Source of the DNA: Coprinus comatus
Taxonomy: Eukaryota > Basidiomycota > Agaricomycetes > Agaricales > Agaricaceae
NCBI GenBank assembly: GCA_034638255.1
Contig: JAWPGT010000025.1
Coordinates: 1-64,000, forward strand
DNA length: 64,000 bases
Direction: 5' to 3'
Shown here: positions 1 to 8,608 of the stretch, one piece after another
How positions within the stretch are numbered: position 1 is the stretch's first letter
How the letters are laid out: every line of letters starts with the position of its first letter
The notes under the pieces: generated by a model
Databases searched by the model: none
What the model was told of the DNA's origin: nothing
Seen by the model: the letters and a program-made list of their open reading frames with translations, nothing else
Program-made: the position numbers and the translations under genes

Positions 1-813
1 CAGTCAGACGAGGAAAAGATGCTCTGGGCCATGTCCTATATGGGGAGTGGTCAGGCTGCTACATGGACGGAAGAGATATTTCAGCTGGAATCACAGGTTG
101 GGAACTTGCCTTTTGAGGACTGGGAGGACTTCAAAACCCAGTTCAAGGCTCGCTTCTTGCCGATCGATGCCGAGTTGGAAGCGGTTATCACATTGGAAGG
201 GGATACTTACTTCCAGAAAGATCGGACTTTGGAGGATTACCTAGACACCTTCAAAGCACTCATTTCAGCATCTGGGTACACTGACTGGAAGGTCACTGTC
301 ATCAAGTTTCGTCGAGGTCTTTGCACCAACTTGGCCAACTCCATTGCCACTATGACCCTGGGCCGACCCTCCGACTCCGATCCTGATGGCTGGTATTGTA
401 CAGCCACCCGCTTTGAAGCTTCCCGACTTGCCAATGTTGCATTCAAGGCAAATCATCGCCTGGTACCACCACCAGCTCCCAGACCCGTTTTTCACTCCTT
501 CCCAAAACCCCCACCCCATCCAACTCCCCTGATTCCCCTACCAACATTCGCCCACGTAATGCCAATGCCTGGGAACCCAACTCCGATGGATATTGACACG
601 TCCAAACTTCGTAACCTAACTCTTTCCACCTGCTACCGATGTAAGCAGCCTGGACACATCAATGCAGAGTGCCCCCGATGCTTTGATGTCCGGCTCATGA
701 CCCTGGAGGAGAAGGATGAGTTGCTGATGAACCTGTTGGCAGAGAAAGATGCTGCCAATGTCGGAAGGCAGTTGGAAGGGTCGGTGGAAACAGATATACA
801 GGATTTTCGGTAA
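1..813 (+). CDS. gag: Element 1 gag (5' truncated by window edge)
   Basis: Gag-like structural polyprotein of element 1. The frame is open from base 1, so the ATG at 19 is probably internal. A retrotransposon gag core (WTEEIFQLES, FEDWEDFKTQFKARF, TLEDYLDTFKALI) is followed by a proline-rich linker and one CCHC zinc knuckle (CYRCKQPGHINAEC) near residue 213 of the ORF counted from 19. This module normally binds the element's RNA in cytoplasmic virus-like particles. The frame ends at TAA 811-813 just after a G-GAT-TTT heptamer, and pol continues in the -1 frame. No internal stop is seen in gag, unlike the rest of the element. Confidence 0.85.
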   Translation, partial: QSDEEKMLWAMSYMGSGQAATWTEEIFQLESQVGNLPFEDWEDFKTQFKARFLPIDAELEAVITLEGDTYFQKDRTLEDYLDTFKALISASGYTDWKVTVIKFRRGLCTNLANSIATMTLGRPSDSDPDGWYCTATRFEASRLANVAFKANHRLVPPPAPRPVFHSFPKPPPHPTPLIPLPTFAHVMPMPGNPTPMDIDTSKLRNLTLSTCYRCKQPGHINAECPRCFDVRLMTLEEKDELLMNLLAEKDAANVGRQLEGSVETDIQDFR

Positions 814-842
814 CTCAATTGGTGGAGGCCACGCCCCGATTG
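801..842 (+). promoter_or_regulatory. Putative -1 ribosomal frameshift site, element 1 gag/pol
   Basis: The gag frame reads CAG GAT TTT CGG TAA. GGATTTT at 801-807 fits the X-XXY-YYZ-type heptamer G-GAU-UUU, and the -1 frame (GGA TTT TCG GTA ACT) stays open into the protease. Eight bases downstream CAATTGG (816-822) can pair with CCGATTG (836-842, one G-U), with an inner GTGG/CCAC pairing. Element 2 has the same arrangement. Activity is inferred. Confidence 0.55.
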
Positions 843-1685
843 TCTAGTGTTAATAGGTTTGCTGTACTACCCGTAGAAGAAATAAACAAAACTACTATTT
901 CCCCACCTACACCCAAACCTATAGCCATGTCCAAACCCCGCCGACCTCACTGGGAACATCATTACCTCCCGACCCGGTATGTCATTTCATCCACCGCCCC
1001 CGCCAATGCTTTGAAACTGCCGATCGACCTTGAAACCACTGACACCAGAGTCCGATTTTCATCGGAAGCACTTGTGGACTCTGGTGCCACTGGTATCTTC
1101 ATCAATTGGGACTTTGCTCGTCAACATAAGCTCACCACCCACTGCCTATCACACCCAATCCCTGTCTTCAATGTTGACGGCACCCCAAACGAAGCTGGAG
1201 AAATCGCCGAAGTTGTCGATATGGTTCTCCGATACAAGAATCATTCCGAACGTGCAGTCTTCGCTGTCACTGGCCTCGGAAAGGAGTCCATTATACTTGG
1301 CTATACTTGGCTCCACGCACACAACCCCAAAGTCGATTGGGTAACAAAGGAAGTCAAAATGTCGAGATGTCTGAGGACTTGCGAAGGTTGCCGACAGGAA
1401 TACAAGGAGGAGAAGAAGTTCCAGGAGAAGGTGCTAAGGGTCTGCACTTCTGGACCTTTTCCAGTGCTTGTGGAAGAGGTGAATGAAGAAGAGGATGAAG
1501 AGTCGGAAGGAGTTAGTTGGTCAGAATTGGAGGAAGGAGATCGGATTTTTGCTGCCATCCCTCACTCATCAGTTCTTTCAGTTTCAGAACAGATTTCAGC
1601 TACTGGTACTCTATCACAACAACTTGCCGAAGCGCATCGGTGTCAGGATTGCTCTAGACAGTCCCTAAGGTCAGCACTTCTGTGA
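804..1685 (+). pseudogene. pol: Element 1 pol N-terminal part: aspartic protease
   Basis: This frame is -1 relative to gag. It carries a retropepsin-like domain with the catalytic motif LVDSGATG (near residue 87 of the ORF counted from 819) and a downstream ILGYTWLHAHNPKVDW segment typical of gypsy proteases. A Glu-rich spacer follows (EEVNEEEDEESEG). The frame ends at TGA just before a non-coding stretch of about 290 bp, after which RT homology starts. Pol is therefore interrupted here even apart from element 2. It may originally have been one open frame with RT. Confidence 0.8.
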
Positions 1686-1975
1686 GTTGTGGTTGGACAT
1701 TATCTGTTGATTGGGACTTGTACATGATTTGCGATCTTTGTGACATCACAGTGTCACGTCACACATAGCTGAAGCGTCCTGCAGACACATGAAGACTCTC
1801 TAGTCTAATACAAGTGTCTGCAGGTGAGTAATAATAATGTTATCCTATAGTCTAGTCTAATACAAGTGTCTGCAGTACTTGCTTAATATCTCACTCATTT
1901 CTTGACCGATTCCTTTCATTCCTTCGTCGTCGCGTCCGTCTCGTCGTCCTCTACGTTCCTGCGCTTACAATCGGA
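1686..1975 (+). other. Non-coding, hairpin-rich stretch interrupting element 1 pol
   Basis: About 290 bp without coding similarity between protease and RT. It contains an 11-bp perfect inverted repeat, CCTGCAGACAC (1778-1788) and GTGTCTGCAGG (1814-1824). A direct repeat, CTAGTCTAATACAAGTGTC followed by TGCAG, recurs about 50 bp later. It also has a TGTGAC/GTCACA palindromic cluster around 1739-1763. It may be a small insertion; no clear target-site duplication was found. Confidence 0.45.
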
Positions 1976-3209
1976 AGAATACCGCAACTGCCAACCTCGG
2001 TTTCAAGGCTCATATTCCCAACTACCTACATGACTTCGAAACTGTTTTCTCCGAAGCTGCTTTCCAAGAGCTCCCTGAAAATCGGCCTTGGGATCATGCT
2101 GTGGAACTCGTCCCTGGTGAAACTGCCAAAACCACCAAGGTCTACCCGATTTCGCTGAAAGAACAAGCTGCACTTGATGAGTTCCTCCAAGAGAACCTTG
2201 CTTCAGGAAGGATTCGCCCCTCAAAGTCGCCAATGGCAGCCCCCATTTTTTTCATTAAAAAGAAGGATAGTTCACTTCGGTTGGTACAAGACTATCAGAA
2301 CCTCAATGCCATCACAGTGAAAAACAAGTACCCCATCCCACTCATCTCTGAAATCGTTTCGAAACTGCGGGGTGCAAAATACTTCACCAAACTCGACATC
2401 TGATGGGGTTTCAACAACATCCATATCAAACCTGGCGATGAGTGGAAGGCTGCTTTCCGAACGAATCGGGGGCTCTTCGAACCTCTGGTGATGTTTTTCG
2501 GCATGACTAACAGCCCAGCGACCTTCCAGACAGTGATGAATGACATCTTCCATGACCTTATCATGGAAGGAATTGTTATCATCTACCTCGACGACATCCT
2601 GATCTTTTCGAAAACCCTGGAGGAACATCGGAAGGCGATCCGACATGTGATGGAGGTACTCAAGGAACACAAGCTGTACCTCTGACCCGAAAAATGCGAG
2701 TTCAAGAAGCAGAAGATAGAATAGTTGGGGCTGATCATTTCGGAGAACTGTGTAGAGATGGATCCAGTGAAGGTTGCAGGAGTTTGTGACTGGCTGATTC
2801 CGAAAAACAAGATGGAAGTTCAGTCTTTCCTTGGGTTTGCCAATTTCTACCGATGTTTTATTTGGGATTTTTCACACATCGGTCGGCCGCTCTTTGATCT
2901 AACCAAGTCCAGTACACCTTGGAACTGGGGTACTGAACAGCAGGAAGCCTTCAATGCTCTGAAGACAGCCATTACATTGGCACCAATCTTGTCTTCTCCT
3001 GATGACACTGCACCTTACCGAGTAGAGGCCGACAGCTCCGACTTTGCAACTGGAGCTGTCTTGTCACAGCTTACATCAGAAGACAACAAGTGGCACCCCA
3101 TCGCATTCTACTCAAAATCGCTGTCACCAGTCGAACGCAATTATGAGATCCATGACAAAGAGATGTTGGCTATCATCCGATCACTCGAAGAGTGGAGGCA
3201 CTTCCTGGA
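1976..3209 (+). pseudogene. pol: Element 1 pol: reverse transcriptase and 5' part of RNase H, with stop codons
   Basis: RT landmarks in order: RIRPSKSPMAAPIFFIKKKD, RLVQDYQNLNAITVKNKYP, KYFTKLDI, VMFFGMTNSPATFQ, and the catalytic box IIYLDDILIFSK (YLDD). The connection domain (FLGFANFYRCF) and the RNase H start (VEADSSDFATGAVLSQ, HDKEMLAIIRSLEEWRHFL) follow. In-frame stops occur at TGA 2401 and TGA 2683, where gypsy relatives have Arg, and TAG 2722, where relatives have Tyr. The frame is cut at 3209 by element 2; RNase H continues at 11425. RT would copy the element's RNA in the particle, but this copy cannot be translated through. Confidence 0.88.
3205..3209. repeat. Target-site duplication (left copy) of element 2
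   Basis: CTGGA immediately before the left LTR is identical to 11420-11424 immediately after the right LTR. A 5-bp duplication is usual for gypsy integrases. Confidence 0.92.
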
Positions 3210-3834
3210 TGTTATGACCACGAACCGTTAAGCTGAACACTCCTGGAACTTAAACGCTAGAGTGCAGTCGTGTAGGAACGTGCGATCAATAAACACTCTG
3301 CTGCAATCTCAAGGCCTTTCAACCTAGTGACCGAGAGGTATGGAGACAGAGATGTATAAGGGCTACAACAGAAGAGATTAAAGCTTAAGGCTTTAATCGT
3401 CTAATACAGTGAGTATTTATACTATTCTAGGAATGTACCTATTAATAGCTACTAACTACGTATATCCCAAATACTCGTCATCGCTTTATAATCTACTCCA
3501 TACACAATGCTAGAACTGTCAACAGGAGTAGGTGAGACATCGGGGTCGGGGACTATTTACTCCATATACAATGAAAGATTAGTCAACAGGAGTAAAATGA
3601 CGAAACACATAACTAATACTGGAGCTGGGGAAATGCAGACTTCTAAGCATAAGTGGAGTCTCATACTTAGTTCGACGTTAGGTCATAACGATGTCATAGT
3701 GATGTCATCGGGGAATGGTATGTCAGGCGGAGTCGTCCATAGTGTCGTCATTGGGAATGAGTTCGGGGAAGATGGCGAACAAGTCTTCCTCGGTGGTGGT
3801 GGTACGGGCCGGTGGTTTGGGTGGACTCGTAACA
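3210..3834 (-). repeat. 3' LTR of element 2
   Basis: 625 bp, bounded by TG...CA. It matches 10795-11419 with one mismatch noticed. It contains two hairpin-forming imperfect repeats (CTACTCC...GGAGTAG and TTACTCC...GGAGTAA, about 3491-3597). The last part of ORF3 reads into it and stops at 3723. Confidence 0.93.
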
Positions 3835-5079
3835 TTACTTCCTTCCTTAAGGGGAATGTCCTCATTCTCAACTTCAGAGGTCTCTGCAAGGGGAGCCAGT
3901 GATGTTGGCTTCGGCGACGGGGTCATAGTCTTCTCCAAAGTCTCGTCCAAAGTCTTCTTGATTTGATCCAGTATTTTGGCGTGAGCGACGGTGTGCTTGG
4001 CGAGAGTGGGAATGGCATCGATGATGTCCTTCACTGCGAGATCCAGTCGGAATCGGGGTACGGGGTCCTGTCGATCGTGAGCGGCGTATCTCTGGTGGTT
4101 CATGAATGCTAGGACGCGTTGTCCCTCGATTGATTGGTCGTTGTGTCGGTTGCTGTTGTAAAAGTGTCCTATCTCCTTGTAAAACGTTACTGTTCGTTTT
4201 ATCGGCAGGGCGGAGTTTAGGGTTTTGGATGTAGTGCTCCTTAATAACGGAGGTCGGGATGGTGTTGGAAGGGAGGCCTTTGTACTTGTTGCGGGAGCAA
4301 TGCTTGGCATAGTGGCCTGGAGCAGTTTGCTTACAGTGGTTGCAGAAGTAACTTTCGCAATGTGGTAAGAAGTGGTTATGTCCGTTACATGCAGGGCACC
4401 GACGCTGTGTGGATTTAATTGGTGGCATGTATGGGGTCTGGGGACATTGGCTGGGAACGTTTGGTGGGATAGTAGGTTGGTCAGGTAGTAGCTTTCCTGA
4501 GTGGTCAGGTTCCGGGCCCATTGTTCGAGCATGTAGTGGTTCCTGAGGAGGGGCGTGAGTCGCTTCCGAGTCTCTAGAAAGGGTTCCGTCCCTTCGAGTC
4601 TCAAGGTTGCTAGTGCTAACATATCGTGGTCCAAAACTAACGCTGAAGAGCGAAGGTCTTGAATTTCGGGATCTGTCAAGATCCTGGAAAAGCTGGTGGA
4701 GGCTAGCATGCTCTGGTTGTGAAAAACCATTCGATTGGAGTTTTTGACAAGTGTGGGCCAAGGTGTCCCAAAGGTACAGTTCCTTAGCTCTTTGAGGAAA
4801 GTAAGCAGATAGGTCTTCCCGAAGGGTGTGAAGGAGTGTGCGGCGTTCAGAGTTGTTTCGATGAACGGATTCGAGGTCAGCGATGTATGTTTCGCATGAT
4901 AGTCGGAATCGAACAAGCTGAGTGTCAGGGGAATACGGGAGAGGGATGCGTGTGGTGGAACCATTGGCAGGAGCCAAGGTTTGGGTTGGGAGTACGGTGG
5001 AGGTGGCATTGGTGATAGTAGTGATGGGTGTATTGGGAGGAGAGTAGAGCATTGAACTGGGGATTTGGTCAGAGTCCAT
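3723..5079 (-). CDS. Element 2 ORF3: extra zinc-knuckle protein in the env position (frame change inside)
   Basis: A third ORF after pol. Its ATG (5079-5077) overlaps the pol stop: ATGGACTCTGA holds both. The first frame runs to 3874 and has an acidic/helical N-terminus (CETYIADLESVHRNNSERR, LREDLSAYFPQRAKELYLW), a Pro-rich linker and a Cys/His cluster: CPACNGHNHFLPHC, then CNHCKQTAPGHYAKHC, a C-X2-C-X6-H-X4-C variant of the CCHC knuckle. After about 4200 the first frame becomes Arg/Ser/Gln-rich. The +1 frame (open 5009-3723) then looks protein-like (VTFYKEIGHFYNSNRH, VKDIIDAIPTLAKHTVAHA) and ends inside the 3' LTR with DDTMDDSA. An intron, a programmed shift or a 1-nt indel would join the halves. 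No membrane segment, so not an envelope protein. Nucleic-acid binding is likely; the role is unknown. Confidence 0.6.
3835..3850 (-). promoter_or_regulatory. Polypurine tract of element 2
   Basis: On the minus strand AAGGAAGGAAGTAA lies directly before the 3' LTR, the expected place for the plus-strand DNA primer. ORF3 codons run through it. Confidence 0.6.
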
Positions 5080-8000
5080 GTCTCTCTTTATAACTTTTTA
5101 GGATTGCTCCTGAATTGGTAAGATTCGATTCAGGCTCCCAAGAATCTTCCGTGGAAGAGTATCCTTTCCAATGAACAAGATACCGTCTTGTCCTCAGGGT
5201 TCCTTTGTGGTGTAGGATATTTTCGACTTCGTATTCTTCTTCTCCATTTACGATATCTGGAGGTGGTGCTGTAAACATTTTGCCATATACGTCATTCTCT
5301 TTGACAGGAGTGAGGAGTTGGATATGGAATTTGTTGTGGATCCTCCACGTCATTGGTAACTCCAGCTCATAGGTGGTTGTTCCTATTTTGCGTAGAATTT
5401 TGAAGGGGCCTTCTCGGCGCTGTGCCATCTTCTTCGATTTGTATTTGATTTGGAGGTTTCTGTTATCGAGCCAGACCCGTTGTCCTGGTTCTAGGGTTGG
5501 TAATGGTCTGTTCGATCGAGTGGCCATAAGTTGACGCATATGTTCATGAGCTTCTTGAGCCTGTTCTCTTGTTTGTTTGAGGTACTCAAATCGGGATGAG
5601 ATAGATGGGATGTTTGAGGGTTCTTCCATAGTATGGAATGTTTTTGGTGCATAGCCATACATTAGTTCGAATGGGGTTTGAGTGCGACCAGCATGGGTAC
5701 GGGAATTGTGTGTAAATTCGAGGATAGGCAGTGCTCGTGCCCAGGAGTTGGGATTTGCAGAGCAATAGATGGATAAGAATAGTTCGATCTCTTGATTGAA
5801 TCTTTCGGTTGATCCGTCGGATTGAGGATGATAGGCGGTCGAGTATGCGGGTTCTATGTTTAGTTTTGAATAGAATTCTTGCATTGACTTGGCGATGAAT
5901 TGGGGTCCTCGATCTGAGATAACCTTTTCGGGAGTTCCGAATTTGGCGAATAACCGTTCTATCAATAGCTCGGCTATGTCATCGGCTGTGGCTGTTTTCG
6001 CAGTAGGAATAATTAATATCCCCTTTGTAAGTCCATGGTCCACTATGGACAATATAGAGTCATAGGGGCCGTCTGGAGGTAGATCCGTTATCATGTCCAT
6101 GGAGATTTGGGTGAATGGACGGATGGAAGCAGGTCCTTTTATGGGTTGTAAAGGTGCTTTGAGTGGGTGGCGGTTGATCTTGTATTGTTGACAAGTTCCA
6201 CAACCTTGAACGTAGTTGTGTACGAACGAGTTCATACCGGGCCAGTAACAGTATTGCTTTAGTTTTCGTAAAGTTTCTGTAATTCCTGGGTGTCCAGCGG
6301 TGATATGGTCGTGTACTCTTTGTAAGAGGGATCGTCTAAGAAGAAGATCATCCGGGATGACAATCTTATTCTGGTAGCGGAGGAAACCATCGTCATCGAT
6401 GACGTATGTTTCAGGAATGGATGAAGACCGTTGTTGAGTGACGTCTTTTATTTTCTGACCGATGAGGTCATCAATAATGCAGAGTGACGTTTCTTGTAAA
6501 TCTGTGGAGAATAATGACGGGGGTAGTGCAGTTACGTCATGATTATCATCTCCGATAGGTACGTGATCAGGTCTTCGAGATAGATGATCAGCGGGACCAT
6601 TTTTCTTGCCGGGAATATGTCGGATTTCGATGTTGAATCGTTGCATATACGCTGTCCATCGTGCTTGTCGTCGGTTGAGGTCTTGAGGGTTCTTCCAACG
6701 TTTGAGGTTTTCGTGATCAGACCATACAATGGTTTTGTGTGGTGATCCTTCGAAGTAGTGTCTCCACTCTGTGAGTGCTCGAATTATTGCGAGAAATTCT
6801 TGCTCTGAGCAATGATAATTTCGTTCGGCGGGATTGAAACTTCGGCTGTGATAAGCAACTGGGTGCTTGACTCCATTGGTGTCTCGTTGTAGTAGGACAG
6901 CTCCTGTTGCGTATAGAGATGCATCGCATTCTATTTCAAACGGTTTAGTTTGATCGGCAACTGTGAGGATGGGCTGTGTGAGAAATCGCGCTTTCAGATC
7001 TTCGAATGAAGACTGGCATTCGGATGTCCAATCAAATACTTTAGTATTAGACATAAGAGCGTTAAGCGGATGTGCGAGGTCGGAGTAGTTTCGAATGAAT
7101 TTGCGGTAGAAGTTGCAAAATCCAATGAACTTGCGAACGTCTCGTACTGATTTGGGTACGGGCCATTGTTGGATGCCTTGTAATTTTGCGGGGTCCATGG
7201 CGACGTTGTTGGGAGTGATGATTACACCGAGATACTCGAGGTGTTGTTTTTCGAATTCGCACTTCTCTGTTTTGAGAAATAGATCATTCTTTAGGAGGAT
7301 TCGTAGCACTTCTTTAGTGATACGGCGAAGTTCCTCTTTAGTTTTGGCATGAATGAGGATATCATCCATATAGACAATGACTTCTCCATCATCTATCAGC
7401 TTTCTAAACAATGAGTCCATCATTGCTTGGAAGGTAGCTGGCGAGTTGCACATTCCAAAGAACATGACTGTGGGTTCGAAAAGTCCTTTAGTTGTTTTAA
7501 AGGCTCCTTTCCATTGATCTCCATCTTTTATGCGGATATTGTTATATCCTAGACGAACATCAAGTTTTGTGAACCATTTCGAATCTCTCAATTTGTCGAG
7601 TATTGATGAGATGAGGGGAATGGGATATGCGTTTTTGATAGTGTGTTGATTTAGATATCTGTAATCTTGACAGGGCCGTAGTTTTCCATCTTTCTTTCCT
7701 ACAAAGAAGAAAGGGGAGGCCATAGGTGATTTTGAAGGTCGAATGTAACCTTTTTCAAGATTCTCTTTTAGGAAGGTGTCGAGTTCCTTCTCTTCTAGAG
7801 GTGATAACCGATATGGTTTAATTGAACGAGCTTCGAATGAATCTTCGAGTTCAATTTTATGATCCCAAGGTCGGGTTTGAGGAAAGCGTTCTGATGCTTT
7901 CTTGTCAAAGAGTTTGTAGAATTCGGCGAACTCTTTAGGAACGACTTTCTTAGGGTCGTCTTGTTTCTTGTCACCAAATTGTTGAGCAATGGTGTTAGAG

Positions 8001-8608
8001 GATGATGTTTTGACGTTGATTTCAACTGAGTCTTCCTCGTCGAGGTAGATTTTGTTCAGTTGTGTGTCATCATCTGTAATGGTTTGAATTAGATCAAGGT
8101 ATATCTCGTCGCTTGATTCTTCTTCTCTCCATTTAAGTAATCTGTCAGACCAATTGATGTCTGGATTATTTTCCTGTAACCAGGGGAATCCTAAAATGAT
8201 TCTAGGTTTTCCGAGACTGATTATTTTGGCTTCGATGGTTGTTTGTCGACCATTAACTGTACAGTTCAATGGGGAATAGAATGAACAAACACCATTTTTG
8301 GTACCATCTGCATTGTAAGCAGTAATGGGTTTTAAGAGTTTCTTGACAGGCCATTGGTGTTGTTTAACCAAAGCTGGGTCAATGAAATTTCCTCCTGCTC
8401 CTGAGTCGATGAGGGCGAGGATATCCACGGTTTCTGAGTTGGCTACTGCACTGGAAGTTTGTGTGGGGGCGTAGATAGAGTTGGATCCATTTCCTCCGAG
8501 TTGTACAGCGTTGAGTGGAAGAGGAATAGAATATGATGATGTAGATGGGGCAGTAGACACAGATGGAAGAGAATTAGACGTGGTGGCTAATCTCTTTAAG
8601 CAAAATCC
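5069..8608 (-). CDS. pol: Element 2 pol polyprotein (PR-RT-RH-IN-chromodomain)
   Basis: About 1163 residues from the first in-frame GTG (8560). The frame is open further up into gag in the -1 register with no ATG, so it is probably made as a Gag-Pol fusion. Domains (residues from 8560): protease DSGAGG near 52; RT 240-460 with YMDD near 397; RNase H 540-660 (IECDASLYATGAVL, HSRSFNPAERNY); integrase zinc finger near 748-790; integrase core with Asp in ISMDMITDL, Asp in VISDRGPQF and Glu in DGSTERFNQE, about 35 residues between the last two (D,D-35-E); C-terminal chromodomain (YEVENILHHK, RYLVHWKGYSSTEDSWEP), which in chromoviruses can direct integration to modified histones. All catalytic motifs are intact, so it is possibly active. 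Confidence 0.95.
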   Translation of the reverse strand, partial: GFCLKRLATTSNSLPSVSTAPSTSSYSIPLPLNAVQLGGNGSNSIYAPTQTSSAVANSETVDILALIDSGAGGNFIDPALVKQHQWPVKKLLKPITAYNADGTKNGVCSFYSPLNCTVNGRQTTIEAKIISLGKPRIILGFPWLQENNPDINWSDRLLKWREEESSDEIYLDLIQTITDDDTQLNKIYLDEEDSVEINVKTSSSNTIAQQFGDKKQDDPKKVVPKEFAEFYKLFDKKASERFPQTRPWDHKIELEDSFEARSIKPYRLSPLEEKELDTFLKENLEKGYIRPSKSPMASPFFFVGKKDGKLRPCQDYRYLNQHTIKNAYPIPLISSILDKLRDSKWFTKLDVRLGYNNIRIKDGDQWKGAFKTTKGLFEPTVMFFGMCNSPATFQAMMDSLFRKLIDDGEVIVYMDDILIHAKTKEELRRITKEVLRILLKNDLFLKTEKCEFEKQHLEYLGVIITPNNVAMDPAKLQGIQQWPVPKSVRDVRKFIGFCNFYRKFIRNYSDLAHPLNALMSNTKVFDWTSECQSSFEDLKARFLTQPILTVADQTKPFEIECDASLYATGAVLLQRDTNGVKHPVAYHSRSFNPAERNYHCSEQEFLAIIRALTEWRHYFEGSPHKTIVWSDHENLKRWKNPQDLNRRQARWTAYMQRFNIEIRHIPGKKNGPADHLSRRPDHVPIGDDNHDVTALPPSLFSTDLQETSLCIIDDLIGQKIKDVTQQRSSSIPETYVIDDDGFLRYQNKIVIPDDLLLRRSLLQRVHDHITAGHPGITETLRKLKQYCYWPGMNSFVHNYVQGCGTCQQYKINRHPLKAPLQPIKGPASIRPFTQISMDMITDLPPDGPYDSILSIVDHGLTKGILIIPTAKTATADDIAELLIERLFAKFGTPEKVISDRGPQFIAKSMQEFYSKLNIEPAYSTAYHPQSDGSTERFNQEIELFLSIYCSANPNSWARALPILEFTHNSRTHAGRTQTPFELMYGYAPKTFHTMEEPSNIPSISSRFEYLKQTREQAQEAHEHMRQLMATRSNRPLPTLEPGQRVWLDNRNLQIKYKSKKMAQRREGPFKILRKIGTTTYELELPMTWRIHNKFHIQLLTPVKENDVYGKMFTAPPPDIVNGEEEYEVENILHHKGTLRTRRYLVHWKGYSSTEDSWEPESNLTNSGAILKSYKERHGL
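8561..8608 (-). promoter_or_regulatory. Putative -1 ribosomal frameshift signal, element 2 gag/pol
   Basis: Minus strand: gag reads AAG GAT TTT GCT TAA, and the heptamer GGATTTT lies at 8608-8602. After a 6-nt spacer (GCTTAA), AGAGATTAG can pair with CTAATTCTCT over a 9-nt loop (9-10 bp, one bulged T). Heptamer, short spacer and stem-loop are the standard -1 signal, and pol is exactly in the -1 frame. Confidence 0.65.

Noticed and set aside
3507..3966. Plus-strand ORFs inside and beside the left LTR (also 11092-11560)
   Set aside because: They occur in both LTR copies, are antisense to the element and have no domain.
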